Source: Marinobacter manganoxydans MnI7-9 (lineage in GTDB: Bacteria > Pseudomonadota > Gammaproteobacteria > Pseudomonadales > Oleiphilaceae). From it: a DNA stretch of 64,000 nucleotides. This document shows, in pieces, positions 7,580 to 18,164 of the stretch; position 1 is the stretch's first letter; each line of letters begins with the position of its first letter. Where the stretch lies: NCBI RefSeq assembly GCF_000235625.1, contig NZ_AGTR01000085.1:1-64000 (forward strand), given 5' to 3'. A program made the translations under genes and the position numbers. The notes beneath the pieces are model-generated. The model searched no databases and had not been told where the DNA came from. It saw only the letters and a program-made list of their open reading frames with translations.

Positions 7580-9853
7580 TTAGTCAGTAGATTCCACAAG
7601 TGCGAGCGCCAAACCTGAGGCCCTGGAGACCTGCTGCGAGACGGCCTCCCTGAGCACCGGAATGTCCCCGGCAATCAGGCTGAACCAGTTTCTGGCGCGG
7701 GTGATCCCGGTATAGACCAGCTCTTTTGTCAGGACCGGGCTCAAACGGTCCGGCAAGACCAGGCAGGTGTGGTTGAACTCCGAACCCTGGGATTTGTGCA
7801 CCGTCATGGCGTACACGGTTTCCAGCTGCTGCAGACGACTGGGCGAGATCCAGCGAATACCGCCAGCGGTGTCGCTATCCGGAAACGCCACCCGCAGGGT
7901 ATAGCGGGGCTCACCGGTGTCGGTCCGATCCCAGGGCACGTTGACGGCAATGCCAATGTCGCCGTTCATCAGGCCCAGGTTGTAGTCGTTGCCGGTAATC
8001 AGCACAGGCCGGCCCTCATACCAGCCCTCGGCCCGCGGGATCAGTTTTTCAGCCAGTAACTGCTTTGCGATCCGGTCGTTGAGGCCTTCTACGCCCCAGG
8101 GGCCCTTGCGCAGGGCACAGAGCACCTGAAAGTCACTGAAGGCTTCAAGGAGCTGCACCGCCATCGCATCCCAGTCTTCGCGGGGGCTGTTTTCGTTCAG
8201 GCCATGATTCTGCAAGCGTTCGAGGTAATGGCGGTAACCAACGGGTGGTGGCAGGCTCTGACCATTCACTTGCCGGCCCTGCCCGGCATTTCGGAATGCC
8301 TCTGGTGAGCCGGTGATGGCATGTCGACACACCAGGTCCAGGGTGTCTTCCGTGTCCCCACTTTTCGACCGGCTGTTAAGCAAAATTACGTCGTCGAATT
8401 CTGCTTGCCGGATCTGGCGCAACATGGCGTTATCAAGCGCGTTAGTGTTCACTGCTTCGGCAAAGGCGCGGATACCGCTGTCCTCCCGGAACCGGTAGCT
8501 CTTGCGCAGCATGGCCACGGCCTGATCCATGGGTTGGCCGGTTTCGTCCACCAGTGACTCCGGTATCTCGCCTTCGGCCATGGCGGCCAGCCACCGGGCC
8601 GTCTCCGGTGTGTAATGCGCCAGCAACGCCCGCTGGCAAAGTTCCCCCAGTACTGCACCGGCGTCCACCGAGGCCAGCTGGTCCTTGTCGCCCAACAGGA
8701 TCAGCTGGGCGTTGGCGGGCAGGGCATCAAACACCGACGCCATAAGATCCACGTCCACCATTGAGGCCTCGTCGATCACCAGGATATCCACCAGCAAAGG
8801 GTTGTCCCGGTTATGGCGGAATTTGCGGGTATCCGGCCGGCTGCCCAGTAACCGGTGCAGGGTAGTGACCCTGGTGGGGATATCATTCAGGTCCACGTTG
8901 CCCGGCAGTTCGGCAAGGGGTAACCGGCTCACTGCACCACCGATGGATTCGTTCAGTCGGGCCGCCGCCTTGCCGGTCGGGGCTGCCAGGCGGATCCGGT
9001 ATTTCCGACCGGCCCGTTCGGGGGATTCCCCGGCGACGGCCTGCAGGGCCGCCAGCAGGTTGACCACGGTGGTGGTCTTGCCGGAGCCCGGCCCGCCGGT
9101 GATCACGGCGAAATGGTTGCGGGCCGCCAGGGCACAGGCCAGTTTCTGGTAATCCACCGGTTCTGACGACCGGAACAGCGTATCCAGAGCGAGAGACAGG
9201 GTGCGGGCCGGACCGGATTCCGGATCTGCCAGGGGTGATGGCAAAGCCAGGCGGTGCCGGATACCCGCCGCAATGCGTTGTTCGTAGCGCCAGAATCTGC
9301 GCAGATAGAGCCGGGTTCCGTTCAGCACCAGGGGTGTTGTATGTGAGCCATCACTTACGGCGCAGGCGCCTTCCAGTATGATCAAGCATTCCGGCAGCGT
9401 TACAAGTGCAAGCACGTCGGCGGGCTTGGGCCGGTCCGGCTCGCTGGTGCCGGAATCGGTGAGCGGCTCCTGGACCGACTCCTCTGGCGGCAGTGACAGG
9501 GTATGCCCGGCATCGGCCAGGAGATTGCCCAGATCGACGCAGACATGGCCACGCCCCACCTGATGGGAGACCAGTGCCGCCAGCAGCAGGAGCAGTGGGT
9601 CCGGGCGTTCGCCCTGCTCTTCCGAGAGCTCCCGGATCAGCCGGGCAAACCCCACATCCAGCGCGCGGATCCACTCCGCCTGCTGCCAGTGCAGCAGCAG
9701 GGTCTCGGTTCTATCCGGGCTCGAGAGCAGATCGTTGATAGCGAAGGTGGTATCACCGGCAGCGGGTATGGTCGGCGTTTCCGCAGCGATGTCCTCCGCG
9801 AACAGATCAATCTGGTGGTCGGACTTTCCGGTTTGGGAGCGGGAACGGCTCAT
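7580..9853 (-). CDS. recD: Exodeoxyribonuclease V alpha subunit RecD
   Basis: The 5'-3' helicase subunit of RecBCD, 757 residues. The superfamily 1 helicase core is complete: Walker A GGPGSGKTT at residues 253-261, motif II IDEASMVD, LLGDKDQLASVDAGAVLGEL (motif III) and the C-terminal TVHKSQGSEF with VYTGITRAR (motifs V/VI). It works with RecB and RecC on double-strand ends, unwinding and degrading until a Chi site. It is the last gene of the recC-recB-recD unit; its ATG overlaps the recB stop by four bases and is preceded by GGAGG, so translation is probably coupled. Confidence 0.97.
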   Translation of the reverse strand: MSRSRSQTGKSDHQIDLFAEDIAAETPTIPAAGDTTFAINDLLSSPDRTETLLLHWQQAEWIRALDVGFARLIRELSEEQGERPDPLLLLLAALVSHQVGRGHVCVDLGNLLADAGHTLSLPPEESVQEPLTDSGTSEPDRPKPADVLALVTLPECLIILEGACAVSDGSHTTPLVLNGTRLYLRRFWRYEQRIAAGIRHRLALPSPLADPESGPARTLSLALDTLFRSSEPVDYQKLACALAARNHFAVITGGPGSGKTTTVVNLLAALQAVAGESPERAGRKYRIRLAAPTGKAAARLNESIGGAVSRLPLAELPGNVDLNDIPTRVTTLHRLLGSRPDTRKFRHNRDNPLLVDILVIDEASMVDVDLMASVFDALPANAQLILLGDKDQLASVDAGAVLGELCQRALLAHYTPETARWLAAMAEGEIPESLVDETGQPMDQAVAMLRKSYRFREDSGIRAFAEAVNTNALDNAMLRQIRQAEFDDVILLNSRSKSGDTEDTLDLVCRHAITGSPEAFRNAGQGRQVNGQSLPPPVGYRHYLERLQNHGLNENSPREDWDAMAVQLLEAFSDFQVLCALRKGPWGVEGLNDRIAKQLLAEKLIPRAEGWYEGRPVLITGNDYNLGLMNGDIGIAVNVPWDRTDTGEPRYTLRVAFPDSDTAGGIRWISPSRLQQLETVYAMTVHKSQGSEFNHTCLVLPDRLSPVLTKELVYTGITRARNWFSLIAGDIPVLREAVSQQVSRASGLALALVESTD

Positions 9854-12800
9854 GCGGCCACCTCCGCAACCGACTCGCCATCAAACAGGGCATCCAGTTG
9901 TTCAATCAGGGCTCTGGGCGGTTTGTCGGTGAAGGCGCCACCTGTGCTGGAATCAATGCCTCGCAGGAACAGATACACCGCGCCGCCAATGTGTCGGTCG
10001 TAGTCGTAATCCGGCAAACGGGCTTTCAGCAGCCGGTGCAGGGCCAGCAGGTAGAGCACGTATTGCAGATCGTAGCGTTTATCCAGGATGGCGTTGCCCA
10101 TGGCCTGATCGGTATAGGCGCTGTTGTCTTCGCCCAGGGTATTGGATTTGTAGTCCAGCACGTAATAGCGCCCGTTGTGTTCGAACACCAGATCGATAAA
10201 CCCCTTGAGCATCCCGTTGAATCGGGTCTCTTCGACTCGGGGACGGTCCGCGCGATTCAGGGTGTGCACGGTTACCAGCTCGTCGAGTTTGCGGATACTG
10301 ACGTTGCGGCTTTCAAACCAGAACTCCAGTTCCGGGCGCAGGGTGATCAGGTCCGCCAGGCAGACGGTTTCTGCACCGGCCCGGTCGAGGCTCAATGGTT
10401 TGCTGATCAATGCCAGCAACCAGCGCTCCAGCGGCTCCACCCATTCGTTCCAGCCACGAGTGCCGCAGCGCCGGGTCAGCTGCTCATGAAGTAGCGGCGG
10501 GTTATCCACAACCCGTTGAAACCCCTGCTGTGTGCACCATTCCAGCAATTCGTGCAGGAAGGTGCCGGGTCCGGCGCCTTTCGGAAAGTTATGCTGGTTG
10601 CGCTGGTTGGCCATTTGAGCCGGGTTTTCCTCTTCGTCCAGGGTACTTTCTTCCAGCAGGTTCTGGGTCTGGGCATCTTCCACCTCACCGGTAAACGCGA
10701 TCCCGGTGCCGGTCATGCCGGTGTATTCGATGGAGGAGTAGCTGGCAATCCACCAGTCCTCTCTGGCCTCGCGGGAAGAGACCATGGCCGGGCCAAGCGC
10801 TTCCGGCGCCGGTTCGTGGTAGTGCGTGTCGTCCGGATCCGGTAACGGGGTTATCCGGATCTCTGCTCTGCCCTCTGCCAGTTTCCCCAGGCAATCGCTG
10901 ATACGGCTTTGCCCTTCGCCGGCAATCAGGTAGCCCAGTCCGCTTTGCTGCCAGTTGTCCAGGGCCGCCGTGCCGACCCAGGTGGCGAAGCGGGCCCGGG
11001 TCAGGGCTACGTAGAACTTGCGGATATCCTCGCCGAGGCGCTCACGGTCAGCCCTGGCCACGTCGTCCGGCGACGGGTCGAATACCGTGACCAGCCTGCC
11101 CTGCTCATTGTGATAGCGCACGAAGGCCTGCTTTTCACTCTGGGCGCGAAAAGCTGTGCCAAAGGGCAGAAACACCAGCGGGTACTCCAGGCCCTTGGAC
11201 TTGTGCACGGTGATGACCTTCACCAGGCCGGCATCACTCTCCAGCCGCAGGGTACGGTGTTCATCTTCCTCGTCGGCTGCACGCAGAATCTGGGTGTAGT
11301 GGTGCACCAGGGCATGTTCGCCGTCCAGTTGCAGGCTGTCCTGCTGCAGCAATTCGGCAATGTGCAGAATGTCGGTCAACCGCCGTTCGCCGTCAGGGCG
11401 TTGCAGTAACCGGCCTGGCACCTCGAAATCCATCAGGAAGGTTCGCAGCATGGGCAGTACACCCTGTTTCTGCCATTGCTGCTGGTAACCAATAAAGCGC
11501 TCGATTTCCCGTTCCAGCACGAGCTCGTCGGTCAGCAGCTGATTCATGGCATGCCAGGACTGACCGAGGGTGGGTGTAGCCAGGGCCGCGCGGATATAGG
11601 CCAGCTGCCGGGGCTCGGCAAATGCCCGAAGCCAGCAGAGCATTTCCTGTGATTCCCGGGAGGTCAGCACCGAATCGCGGTCTGACAGGTACACACTCTT
11701 GATACGCCGCTGGCCCAGGGCGTCCCGCACTGCGCTGGCCTCGTTGCGGTTGTTGACCAGTATCGCGATGTCTTTGGGGGCAACCGGCTCCAGATTCTCT
11801 GAATTATCGTGCAAAGCAAAACCCGCCTGCCCGGCCTGGCCCAGGGTCAGCAATTGGGCGATCTCACTGGCGCAGGTTTCCGCCACATCGGCCGTGGCAG
11901 TGCCCTTGGCCATACCTTTCGGATTGCCATCCCTGTCCTCTTCCCCGGATTCATGGGTCCAGAACACCAGGCTGGGCTGCGCTTCCCCGTTAATCGCCCA
12001 GACTCGTTTGGTGCCATTGGCGTCCACACCCTGGAACGGCAGCGGTGACGTATCGCCCTTGCCGAACAGGAAGGCGCCGTCCCGGCTGTTCTGGTCACTG
12101 TGTTCAAAGACCCGGTTAACCGCCGCCACCATGGTTTTGGCGGAGCGGAAGTTCTTACCCAGTGTGTAGGTCTGCTCTTTCACACCCTGCCGGGCCTGCA
12201 GGTAGGTGTAGATATCGGCCCCCCGAAAGCCGTAGATGGCCTGCTTGGGATCCCCGATCATCAGCAGGCAGGTACCGGAATCGCCGCCAGCCACATCATA
12301 GATGCGGTCGAAGATCCGGTACTGCACCGGGTCGGTGTCCTGGAATTCGTCAATCAGAGCAACGGGAAACTGGCGACGGATCGTCGCGGCCAGCTGGTCG
12401 CCCCGGGAGCCGTGCAGCGCATCGTCCAGCCGGGTGAGCAGATCGTCAAAGCCCATTTCCGAGCGTTTCTGCTTTTCTGACTCCAGCCGCCCGGCAATCC
12501 AGTGGCTGGCGTGGCGCAGAATGTCGGATTTGGCGTTGGGCTGGTTCTGGCTGAAATCCAGCAGCGCTCCGATGGCATCAAAGGCCGGGTGATGAGGGGC
12601 AGAATCATCGCCCTTGAGAATCTTGTCGAGCCCTTCGGGCGTCTGATTCTTGAAGCCCGCGGCGCTATCGATCTTTTCCGGCAAAAGGTCGTCCGATTCC
12701 GCCCAGGCAACCAGCAAGTCCCAGACCTTGATCATGGCATTCTTGCTGGCGCCATGGAGTCGCTTGCTCTTGTTCAGATCGTTCAGCAGCTCGATGACGT

Positions 12801-13572
12801 CATCGCGCCACTGGCTCCAGGGGTGGGCTTTCAGAGACTGTGACTGTTCCAGACGCTGCTGAACCACTTGATCAATGGCCTGATGAACGCTGTCCGGGGG
12901 TGTGCCCAGGCTCAGGGGATCGTCAATCAGATTGCGAACACCCTGGCGCAGGTCCCCGGGGGTTTTCCAGTGGCTCAGGGCCTCGTCCATCAGCGCCGGT
13001 GGCAGAGGATAGACAAAGGTGCGCCAGTAATCCCGGGCGACCTCGTCCAGCAATTCGCTCTGGTCGGTTTCGAGGGTGAGTTTGAACAGGCTGCCGCTGT
13101 CGAAGGCGTGCTCGCTGAGCATGCGGTTGCAGAAACTGTGGATGGTCGATACCGCCGCCTCGTCCATCCATTCGGCGGCCAATAGCAGCTTCTTTCGGCA
13201 TTCCGGCCAGCTGGCCGGATCCGGGTAGCTTTCATCCCGTAGCTGGTAGATCAGTGCCGTCTCCGCGGGTGGATTGGGCTCGTCGGGCGCGTCAGAAAAC
13301 ACCTCGGCGGCCTGGGTGAGCCGGGTGCGGATACGGTCACGCAGTTCCTTGGTGGCGGCCTCGGTAAAAGTGACCACCAGCAGGTTGGGAGGCAGCAGGT
13401 TCTGCAGAGGGCTGTCGGGCGACTGGCCGTGGCCAAGCACCAGGCGTACGTACAGAATAGCAATGGTAAAGGTTTTGCCGGTGCCGGCACTGGCCTCGAT
13501 CAGAGCACTGCCGTTGAGGGCCAGTGCCAGGGGATCCAGGTTCGGATTCCGGTTGGTCATCTGCTCGGTCAT
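9850..13572 (-). CDS. recB: Exodeoxyribonuclease V beta subunit RecB
   Basis: Helicase-nuclease subunit of RecBCD, 1240 residues. A UvrD-like 3'-5' helicase fills the N-terminal two thirds: Walker A IEASAGTGKT near residue 25, LIDEFQDTDP, GDPKQAIYGFRGAD and VITVHKSKGLEYP. The C-terminal nuclease keeps GFIDLVF and VLDYKSN with the catalytic Asp and Lys. The start ATG at 13572 overlaps the recC stop (ATGA) and has GGAGG six bases upstream; a longer reading from 13623 has neither. RecB cuts DNA, responds to Chi and loads RecA during double-strand break repair. No pitrilysin-type protease gene is inserted between recC and recB as in Escherichia coli. Confidence 0.97.
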   Translation of the reverse strand: MTEQMTNRNPNLDPLALALNGSALIEASAGTGKTFTIAILYVRLVLGHGQSPDSPLQNLLPPNLLVVTFTEAATKELRDRIRTRLTQAAEVFSDAPDEPNPPAETALIYQLRDESYPDPASWPECRKKLLLAAEWMDEAAVSTIHSFCNRMLSEHAFDSGSLFKLTLETDQSELLDEVARDYWRTFVYPLPPALMDEALSHWKTPGDLRQGVRNLIDDPLSLGTPPDSVHQAIDQVVQQRLEQSQSLKAHPWSQWRDDVIELLNDLNKSKRLHGASKNAMIKVWDLLVAWAESDDLLPEKIDSAAGFKNQTPEGLDKILKGDDSAPHHPAFDAIGALLDFSQNQPNAKSDILRHASHWIAGRLESEKQKRSEMGFDDLLTRLDDALHGSRGDQLAATIRRQFPVALIDEFQDTDPVQYRIFDRIYDVAGGDSGTCLLMIGDPKQAIYGFRGADIYTYLQARQGVKEQTYTLGKNFRSAKTMVAAVNRVFEHSDQNSRDGAFLFGKGDTSPLPFQGVDANGTKRVWAINGEAQPSLVFWTHESGEEDRDGNPKGMAKGTATADVAETCASEIAQLLTLGQAGQAGFALHDNSENLEPVAPKDIAILVNNRNEASAVRDALGQRRIKSVYLSDRDSVLTSRESQEMLCWLRAFAEPRQLAYIRAALATPTLGQSWHAMNQLLTDELVLEREIERFIGYQQQWQKQGVLPMLRTFLMDFEVPGRLLQRPDGERRLTDILHIAELLQQDSLQLDGEHALVHHYTQILRAADEEDEHRTLRLESDAGLVKVITVHKSKGLEYPLVFLPFGTAFRAQSEKQAFVRYHNEQGRLVTVFDPSPDDVARADRERLGEDIRKFYVALTRARFATWVGTAALDNWQQSGLGYLIAGEGQSRISDCLGKLAEGRAEIRITPLPDPDDTHYHEPAPEALGPAMVSSREAREDWWIASYSSIEYTGMTGTGIAFTGEVEDAQTQNLLEESTLDEEENPAQMANQRNQHNFPKGAGPGTFLHELLEWCTQQGFQRVVDNPPLLHEQLTRRCGTRGWNEWVEPLERWLLALISKPLSLDRAGAETVCLADLITLRPELEFWFESRNVSIRKLDELVTVHTLNRADRPRVEETRFNGMLKGFIDLVFEHNGRYYVLDYKSNTLGEDNSAYTDQAMGNAILDKRYDLQYVLYLLALHRLLKARLPDYDYDRHIGGAVYLFLRGIDSSTGGAFTDKPPRALIEQLDALFDGESVAEVAA

Positions 13573-16500
13573 TCCAGGCCTCCGATCTGATCTGCAGCCG
13601 ATTTGTCCTGCTCGGCTTCCCAAACCGGCACGTAGAGCTGATGCAGCAGGGCTTCGAATTCACCGCTGGCCATCAGCAGCTCCGGTGTTTCAAAGGCTCC
13701 TCTCAGGTAACCCGTATCCCGCTCCAGAGCAATGGTATATGCCTGCTGCGCCTCTGATATGGCTCGTTCATGGTCACCGACGTACTTTTTGCTGCCGTAG
13801 AAACTGGTGATCCAGGCAAAGCCGGCCTCGCAGTGAATGGGCAGCGCCCGGGTGGTGGCGTCCATCCATCCGCTGAGCACCGTTTCGAACAACGGTCTGG
13901 CCCGCTCTGGATGCAATGGAGCAAAGCGGAATTTCCGTCCCTCCTCCTTGCCCAGAACCAGGGTCTCAAAAGGTTGACCGCCGAGCTGGCCTGCCAGATG
14001 GATCAGCCAGTCCCGCATCAGATTGGCATAGCGTACTTTCTTGCTGGATCCTGAACCGGTCAGCAGGCTGGAACTCGCCACCACCAGCCGGCACAGTTCC
14101 CCCTGGGCATTGCAGCGCAGGTTGTCGATCAGATCCGCGATTTCCACCGAACCCAGGGCGTTTTCAAACCGGTAGTCAAAGGATAGCGGTTCAACGATTG
14201 CTTCCGGCCAGTCAGCCAGTGCGTTCTGGTAACGCTCGAACAGATCGGGCAAACGCCCGGCCAGCTCGGAACGCAGGCGGTGTTCGGTCACGCCCATACC
14301 CAGGTCCCCGCGTCGGGCCATGCGGTCCAGAGTTGCCTGCAACCGGTCGTGCAGTTCCTCTTCGCTGCTGGCTTTCAATAGCCCGTCCTGGATCAGCTCG
14401 TTGTCCAGGCGCCAGCGGTCGAGGCCGTCCAGCTCGAAATTCTCGTTGTCGGTGTCGTCGTCTTCGACATCCTCGAAGCGCACCTGCAGCCGGCGCTGGT
14501 AAAAGGTGTCGATGGGCTTTTTCAGGAAAGCCGCCAGATCGTTCAGACTGATGGGCTCTTCGGGCGCCTGGTAAGGTAGTGCCGACTGTGTCTGCGCGGC
14601 AGCCTCACCACCATGGGCACTGCGCCATTCCCGCTCGTAGGTGAATAACCGGCGTGCCTCCAACACCTCGGCCAGGGGACGGGGCGAACTGTTTTCCCCC
14701 TTTCCACCCTCCTCCAGCCCGTTGGCTTTCGGGAAATAGCTCCGGCTGAACGGCTGCAACGGGTGTTGGGTCGTCAGTGCCTCGATGACCCTGGTTTCGG
14801 GTTGCCCTGACACAGACCAGAGACTGTCCAGATGATCCTGAAGCTGCCCCACCAGAACCGACGGCGGCCGTTCCGAATCGTCCTTGATGCTGCGGCCGAC
14901 CCAGCTGATGTAAAGCTGCTCCCGGGCAGACAACAGGGCTTCCAGGAACAGGTAGCGATCGTCTTCCCGGCGGGATCGGTCCCCCGGGCGGTAATCATGG
15001 GCCATGAGATCGAAATCCACCGGCGGCCGGGAGCGGGGATAGTCGCCGTCGTTCATGCCCAGCAGGCACACTTTCCGGAAGGGTATGGCACGCATGGGCA
15101 TCAGGGTGGCGAAATTGACCTTGCCGGCCAGGAAACGCTGGTTCAGGCCGCCTTCATCCAGCCCCTCCAGCAGCACATCCTTGACGATGTTCAGGGGCAG
15201 GGTCTGTTCCTCAAGGCCCGCTGCCAGGGCGTCTTCCAGCCACTGCGCCAACTGGCGGCGGAAACGGTTCAGCAGCAACAGGTCGCTGCCTTCGACCTTA
15301 TGGAAGAACTGCCCGAGCATCTCTGAGAACAGGCCCTCCCATTCGTCCGGTGTGCGATGGGTCTGCAGCGCCTGCCAGAGGGTTTCCAGCCGATGCACAA
15401 AGTCGTTCAGGCGGCCGGCAAGGCTGGCCTGCAGGCCCCCGATTTCCCCGAAGGGTTCCACACCGGCCCAGGGCTCATCGTCGCCCATGCCATAGCCCAG
15501 CAGCATCGAACGCAGCCCGGATTGCCAGGTGTTGCGCTCCAGCTCGGCGGGCAGGTCCAGGCTTTCCCGGTGCTGGCCGTGCAGACCCCAGCGGATATTG
15601 GCGCCCTCGACCCAGCGACGAGCCAGGGGGATCTCGTCTTCATTGATCCCGAAACGGTCCCGTATGCCGGGTACTTCCAGCAGGCTGATGATCTCACTCA
15701 CCGCAAAACGGCTGCGGGGCAGTGACATCAGGGTTTCCAGGGCAATCAGCACCGGCTCGTGGTGGCGCTGGCCCTGGTCGGAAATGGTGAAGGGAATGTG
15801 GCGCTTCCGGCCCGGCTGGTAGCGGCCGAATACGGCCTGGATGTGGGGCGCGTACACGTTGATATCGGGCACCATCACGATGACGTCCCGGGGCCGCAGC
15901 GTGGGATCGACGTTGAAGGCGGCGAGAAGCTGATCGTGCAGAATTTCCACTTCCCGCTGGGGGCTGTGGGCCTCGTGGAACGCCAGGGAATGATCCCGCT
16001 GAATATCCAGTTGTCGTTGTTGCTGGCGGATTTCCTGGAGGGGCGTCAGGTTGTGGATATCGTTCTGCAGCTGATGCAGCAGGCGCGGTGCGTCCTCGTT
16101 GCCATGGTCCGAGAAAATATCAATTTTCTGGTCGGGGGTCTGGAAGCTGCCCCGGTACTGGTCCGGGTTGTCGAACTCGTCCAGCAGCCGGATGTAGTCC
16201 CGGCCCTGCTTGCCCCAGGCGGCCAGCAGTGGATTGGCGTGCTGGTGCAGCTGGTCCGGATCCTCAATGGCGGAAAGTGTCGGATGGGTCCTGCCCCGTT
16301 TGCGTTCGGCGGTGAGTAGTTCCCGGTCGCTGATGATGTCGGCCCAGTAGAACTGGCAGGGGTTGTGAACACACAGCACCACCTGACTGAACCGGCTCAG
16401 GACGTACAGGGCTTCCAGAGCTTGCCGTGGCAGCGACGAGACGCCAAACACCACGATCCGGGTTGGCAGCCGGGACGGGTTGGCCGGCGCCTGAAGTCGC

Positions 16501-17186
16501 TGGCCCTGTTCCATGAACCGGGTATGGATCTGGGAGCGGCTGGTATGAGCGTCTGCGCCCACATCCTCAACCAGCCGGCGCCAGAGCAGGGGCTGCCAGC
16601 GGGTTTCCGCATCCAACGACTTTTCCTCGGCCCGGGCCGTGATAATCACGTCCTTGCCCTGCTCCCAGGCAGCCAGCCAGTCGGCCCGGAACACCTGGTA
16701 CTGATCAAACAGATCGGCCACCTTTTCGGCCAGCTGGAAATTGCGCAGGTCCGGATCGTTACCTTCCAGAAACCGGGCGAGCGGTGTAAAGGCCTCGTCC
16801 TGCCCCACCAGACGTGGCAATAACCGGTACAGCCGCCACACCAGCCGCCGTTTGTCGAAGGGCGACTGTTCCGGTACCTCACCGTCCGGAAGCACGGCCC
16901 GGTAGGCTTGCCAGATAAACCGGGCCGGGAACAGAAAATCCATGCCGGCAGCAATTCCCAGGCCGCCTTCCATGCCATCGTCAGTGCGCTTCTCCGCCAG
17001 TGCCAGCTTCAGCCACTGGGCAATGCCGTTACTCTGTACCAGGAAGGTTTCACTCTGCAGCGGGGGCATGGGATTGTGCCGGCAGATATAGACAACGGCC
17101 CGGCGCAGATCTTCCAGATGGTTGGCGTGAATCGCGTGAAACCCGGGTTCGATGGGAGCGGGTTTATCGGTGGACAGAGCGGCCAT
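13569..17186 (-). CDS. recC: Exodeoxyribonuclease V gamma subunit RecC
   Basis: Chi-recognition and DNA-splitting subunit of RecBCD, 1205 residues. It is recognised by the N-terminal HANHLEDLRR start, the FLVQSNGIAQWLKLALA segment, the FGVSSLPRQALEAL region of the inactive helicase fold, the FCPMRAIPF-like stretch (here LMPMRAIPFRKVCLLGMND), and the C-terminal degenerate nuclease domain. It begins with ATG after AAGGAAA and heads the recC-recB-recD unit; all three reading frames overlap by four bases, giving fixed stoichiometry. Divergent from the dehydrogenase gene at 17342 across 155 bases. Confidence 0.96.
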   Translation of the reverse strand: MAALSTDKPAPIEPGFHAIHANHLEDLRRAVVYICRHNPMPPLQSETFLVQSNGIAQWLKLALAEKRTDDGMEGGLGIAAGMDFLFPARFIWQAYRAVLPDGEVPEQSPFDKRRLVWRLYRLLPRLVGQDEAFTPLARFLEGNDPDLRNFQLAEKVADLFDQYQVFRADWLAAWEQGKDVIITARAEEKSLDAETRWQPLLWRRLVEDVGADAHTSRSQIHTRFMEQGQRLQAPANPSRLPTRIVVFGVSSLPRQALEALYVLSRFSQVVLCVHNPCQFYWADIISDRELLTAERKRGRTHPTLSAIEDPDQLHQHANPLLAAWGKQGRDYIRLLDEFDNPDQYRGSFQTPDQKIDIFSDHGNEDAPRLLHQLQNDIHNLTPLQEIRQQQRQLDIQRDHSLAFHEAHSPQREVEILHDQLLAAFNVDPTLRPRDVIVMVPDINVYAPHIQAVFGRYQPGRKRHIPFTISDQGQRHHEPVLIALETLMSLPRSRFAVSEIISLLEVPGIRDRFGINEDEIPLARRWVEGANIRWGLHGQHRESLDLPAELERNTWQSGLRSMLLGYGMGDDEPWAGVEPFGEIGGLQASLAGRLNDFVHRLETLWQALQTHRTPDEWEGLFSEMLGQFFHKVEGSDLLLLNRFRRQLAQWLEDALAAGLEEQTLPLNIVKDVLLEGLDEGGLNQRFLAGKVNFATLMPMRAIPFRKVCLLGMNDGDYPRSRPPVDFDLMAHDYRPGDRSRREDDRYLFLEALLSAREQLYISWVGRSIKDDSERPPSVLVGQLQDHLDSLWSVSGQPETRVIEALTTQHPLQPFSRSYFPKANGLEEGGKGENSSPRPLAEVLEARRLFTYEREWRSAHGGEAAAQTQSALPYQAPEEPISLNDLAAFLKKPIDTFYQRRLQVRFEDVEDDDTDNENFELDGLDRWRLDNELIQDGLLKASSEEELHDRLQATLDRMARRGDLGMGVTEHRLRSELAGRLPDLFERYQNALADWPEAIVEPLSFDYRFENALGSVEIADLIDNLRCNAQGELCRLVVASSSLLTGSGSSKKVRYANLMRDWLIHLAGQLGGQPFETLVLGKEEGRKFRFAPLHPERARPLFETVLSGWMDATTRALPIHCEAGFAWITSFYGSKKYVGDHERAISEAQQAYTIALERDTGYLRGAFETPELLMASGEFEALLHQLYVPVWEAEQDKSAADQIGGLE

Positions 17187-17341
17187 GGGTTTCCTTGTCT
17201 GATATGCAGTTCAATCCTGTTGCCACAGGTTACCGTATGTGACCACAGATGCGGACAGTCTGAAACGTTCGATCACCGGAAATCATGACGGCCCGTTGCG
17301 ACAGGCGGTGTCGTGAGCTATCTGCGCAGGAGAGGTGCATT

Positions 17342-18127
17342 ATGTGGACATTGATCACCGGCGCCGGTTCGGGCATTGGCCGGGCCCTCGCTCTGGAGCT
17401 TGCCGCCCGGGGCCATAACCTGATTCTTGCCGGCCGAACCCTGGCAAAGCTGGAGGAGGTGGCGGAAGCACTTCGCGCCGATGCACCTGACTGTGAAGTG
17501 ATGACACTGGGCGTCGACCTGGCGGATCCCGCCAGTACCCGCGATCTGGCCCACCAGGTGAGTGATGCGGTCGATCACCTTTCAGTCTTTGTCTATTGTG
17601 CCGGCGTGGGTGAGCCGGCCGCGGATTTTGCCAGCCTTGGCCTGATCGATTTTCAGGAAGCGCTGGCCGTGAACGTGTCTGCCCCGATGCTGCTCACCCA
17701 GTCGTTGCTGCCGGTACTGAAAGGCGGCGATCCCGCGTCGAGGATTGTCATGATTGGTGCGGGCATGGACAAGCACGCCCAGCCGGGAACCGGCAGTTAC
17801 GGGATCAGCAAAATGGCGTTGCGTCGGCTGGTGCGCCAGATGTCCGTGGAATTCGACACCATGTCGGACGGACCGGTGGTGAGTCTGTTCCAGCCCGGGC
17901 TGGTGGATACCCTCGGAATCCGGAGCCATATCCATAAGGCGGGTGAAATGAACCTTCCCCATGCGGAATGGCTGAACAGGCGCCTCTCGTCCGGCGACTG
18001 CCTCACCGCCGAACAAGCCGCCAGTGCATTGGCGTTCACGCTGAACCAGGTTCCGGAGAGTGATTTTCACGGTGCCGTGTTCAACGGCGCCGATCTGGTG
18101 GATTCATTGTCGTTTGCCGCAAGCTGA
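17342..18127 (+). CDS. Short-chain dehydrogenase/reductase
   Basis: Classical SDR of 261 residues with the Rossmann motif TGAGSGIG near the N-terminus, a CAG replacing NAG (VYCAGVGEP), and the catalytic YxxxK pair in SYGISKMAL. The ATG at 17342 follows AGGAGAGG and fits the family N-terminus ([16 protein letters not shown]); an upstream ATG at 17285 adds 19 unrelated residues. The cofactor is probably NADP(H), because Arg follows the second beta strand (LAGRTLAKL). The form resembles sepiapterin-reductase/YciK-like members, but no substrate can be assigned. It stands alone between recC and a small conserved gene. Confidence 0.85.
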   Translation: MWTLITGAGSGIGRALALELAARGHNLILAGRTLAKLEEVAEALRADAPDCEVMTLGVDLADPASTRDLAHQVSDAVDHLSVFVYCAGVGEPAADFASLGLIDFQEALAVNVSAPMLLTQSLLPVLKGGDPASRIVMIGAGMDKHAQPGTGSYGISKMALRRLVRQMSVEFDTMSDGPVVSLFQPGLVDTLGIRSHIHKAGEMNLPHAEWLNRRLSSGDCLTAEQAASALAFTLNQVPESDFHGAVFNGADLVDSLSFAAS

Positions 18128-18164
18128 CGGCTGGCGAAGTGGATCCTTGCCGTAAGCCCCTGTT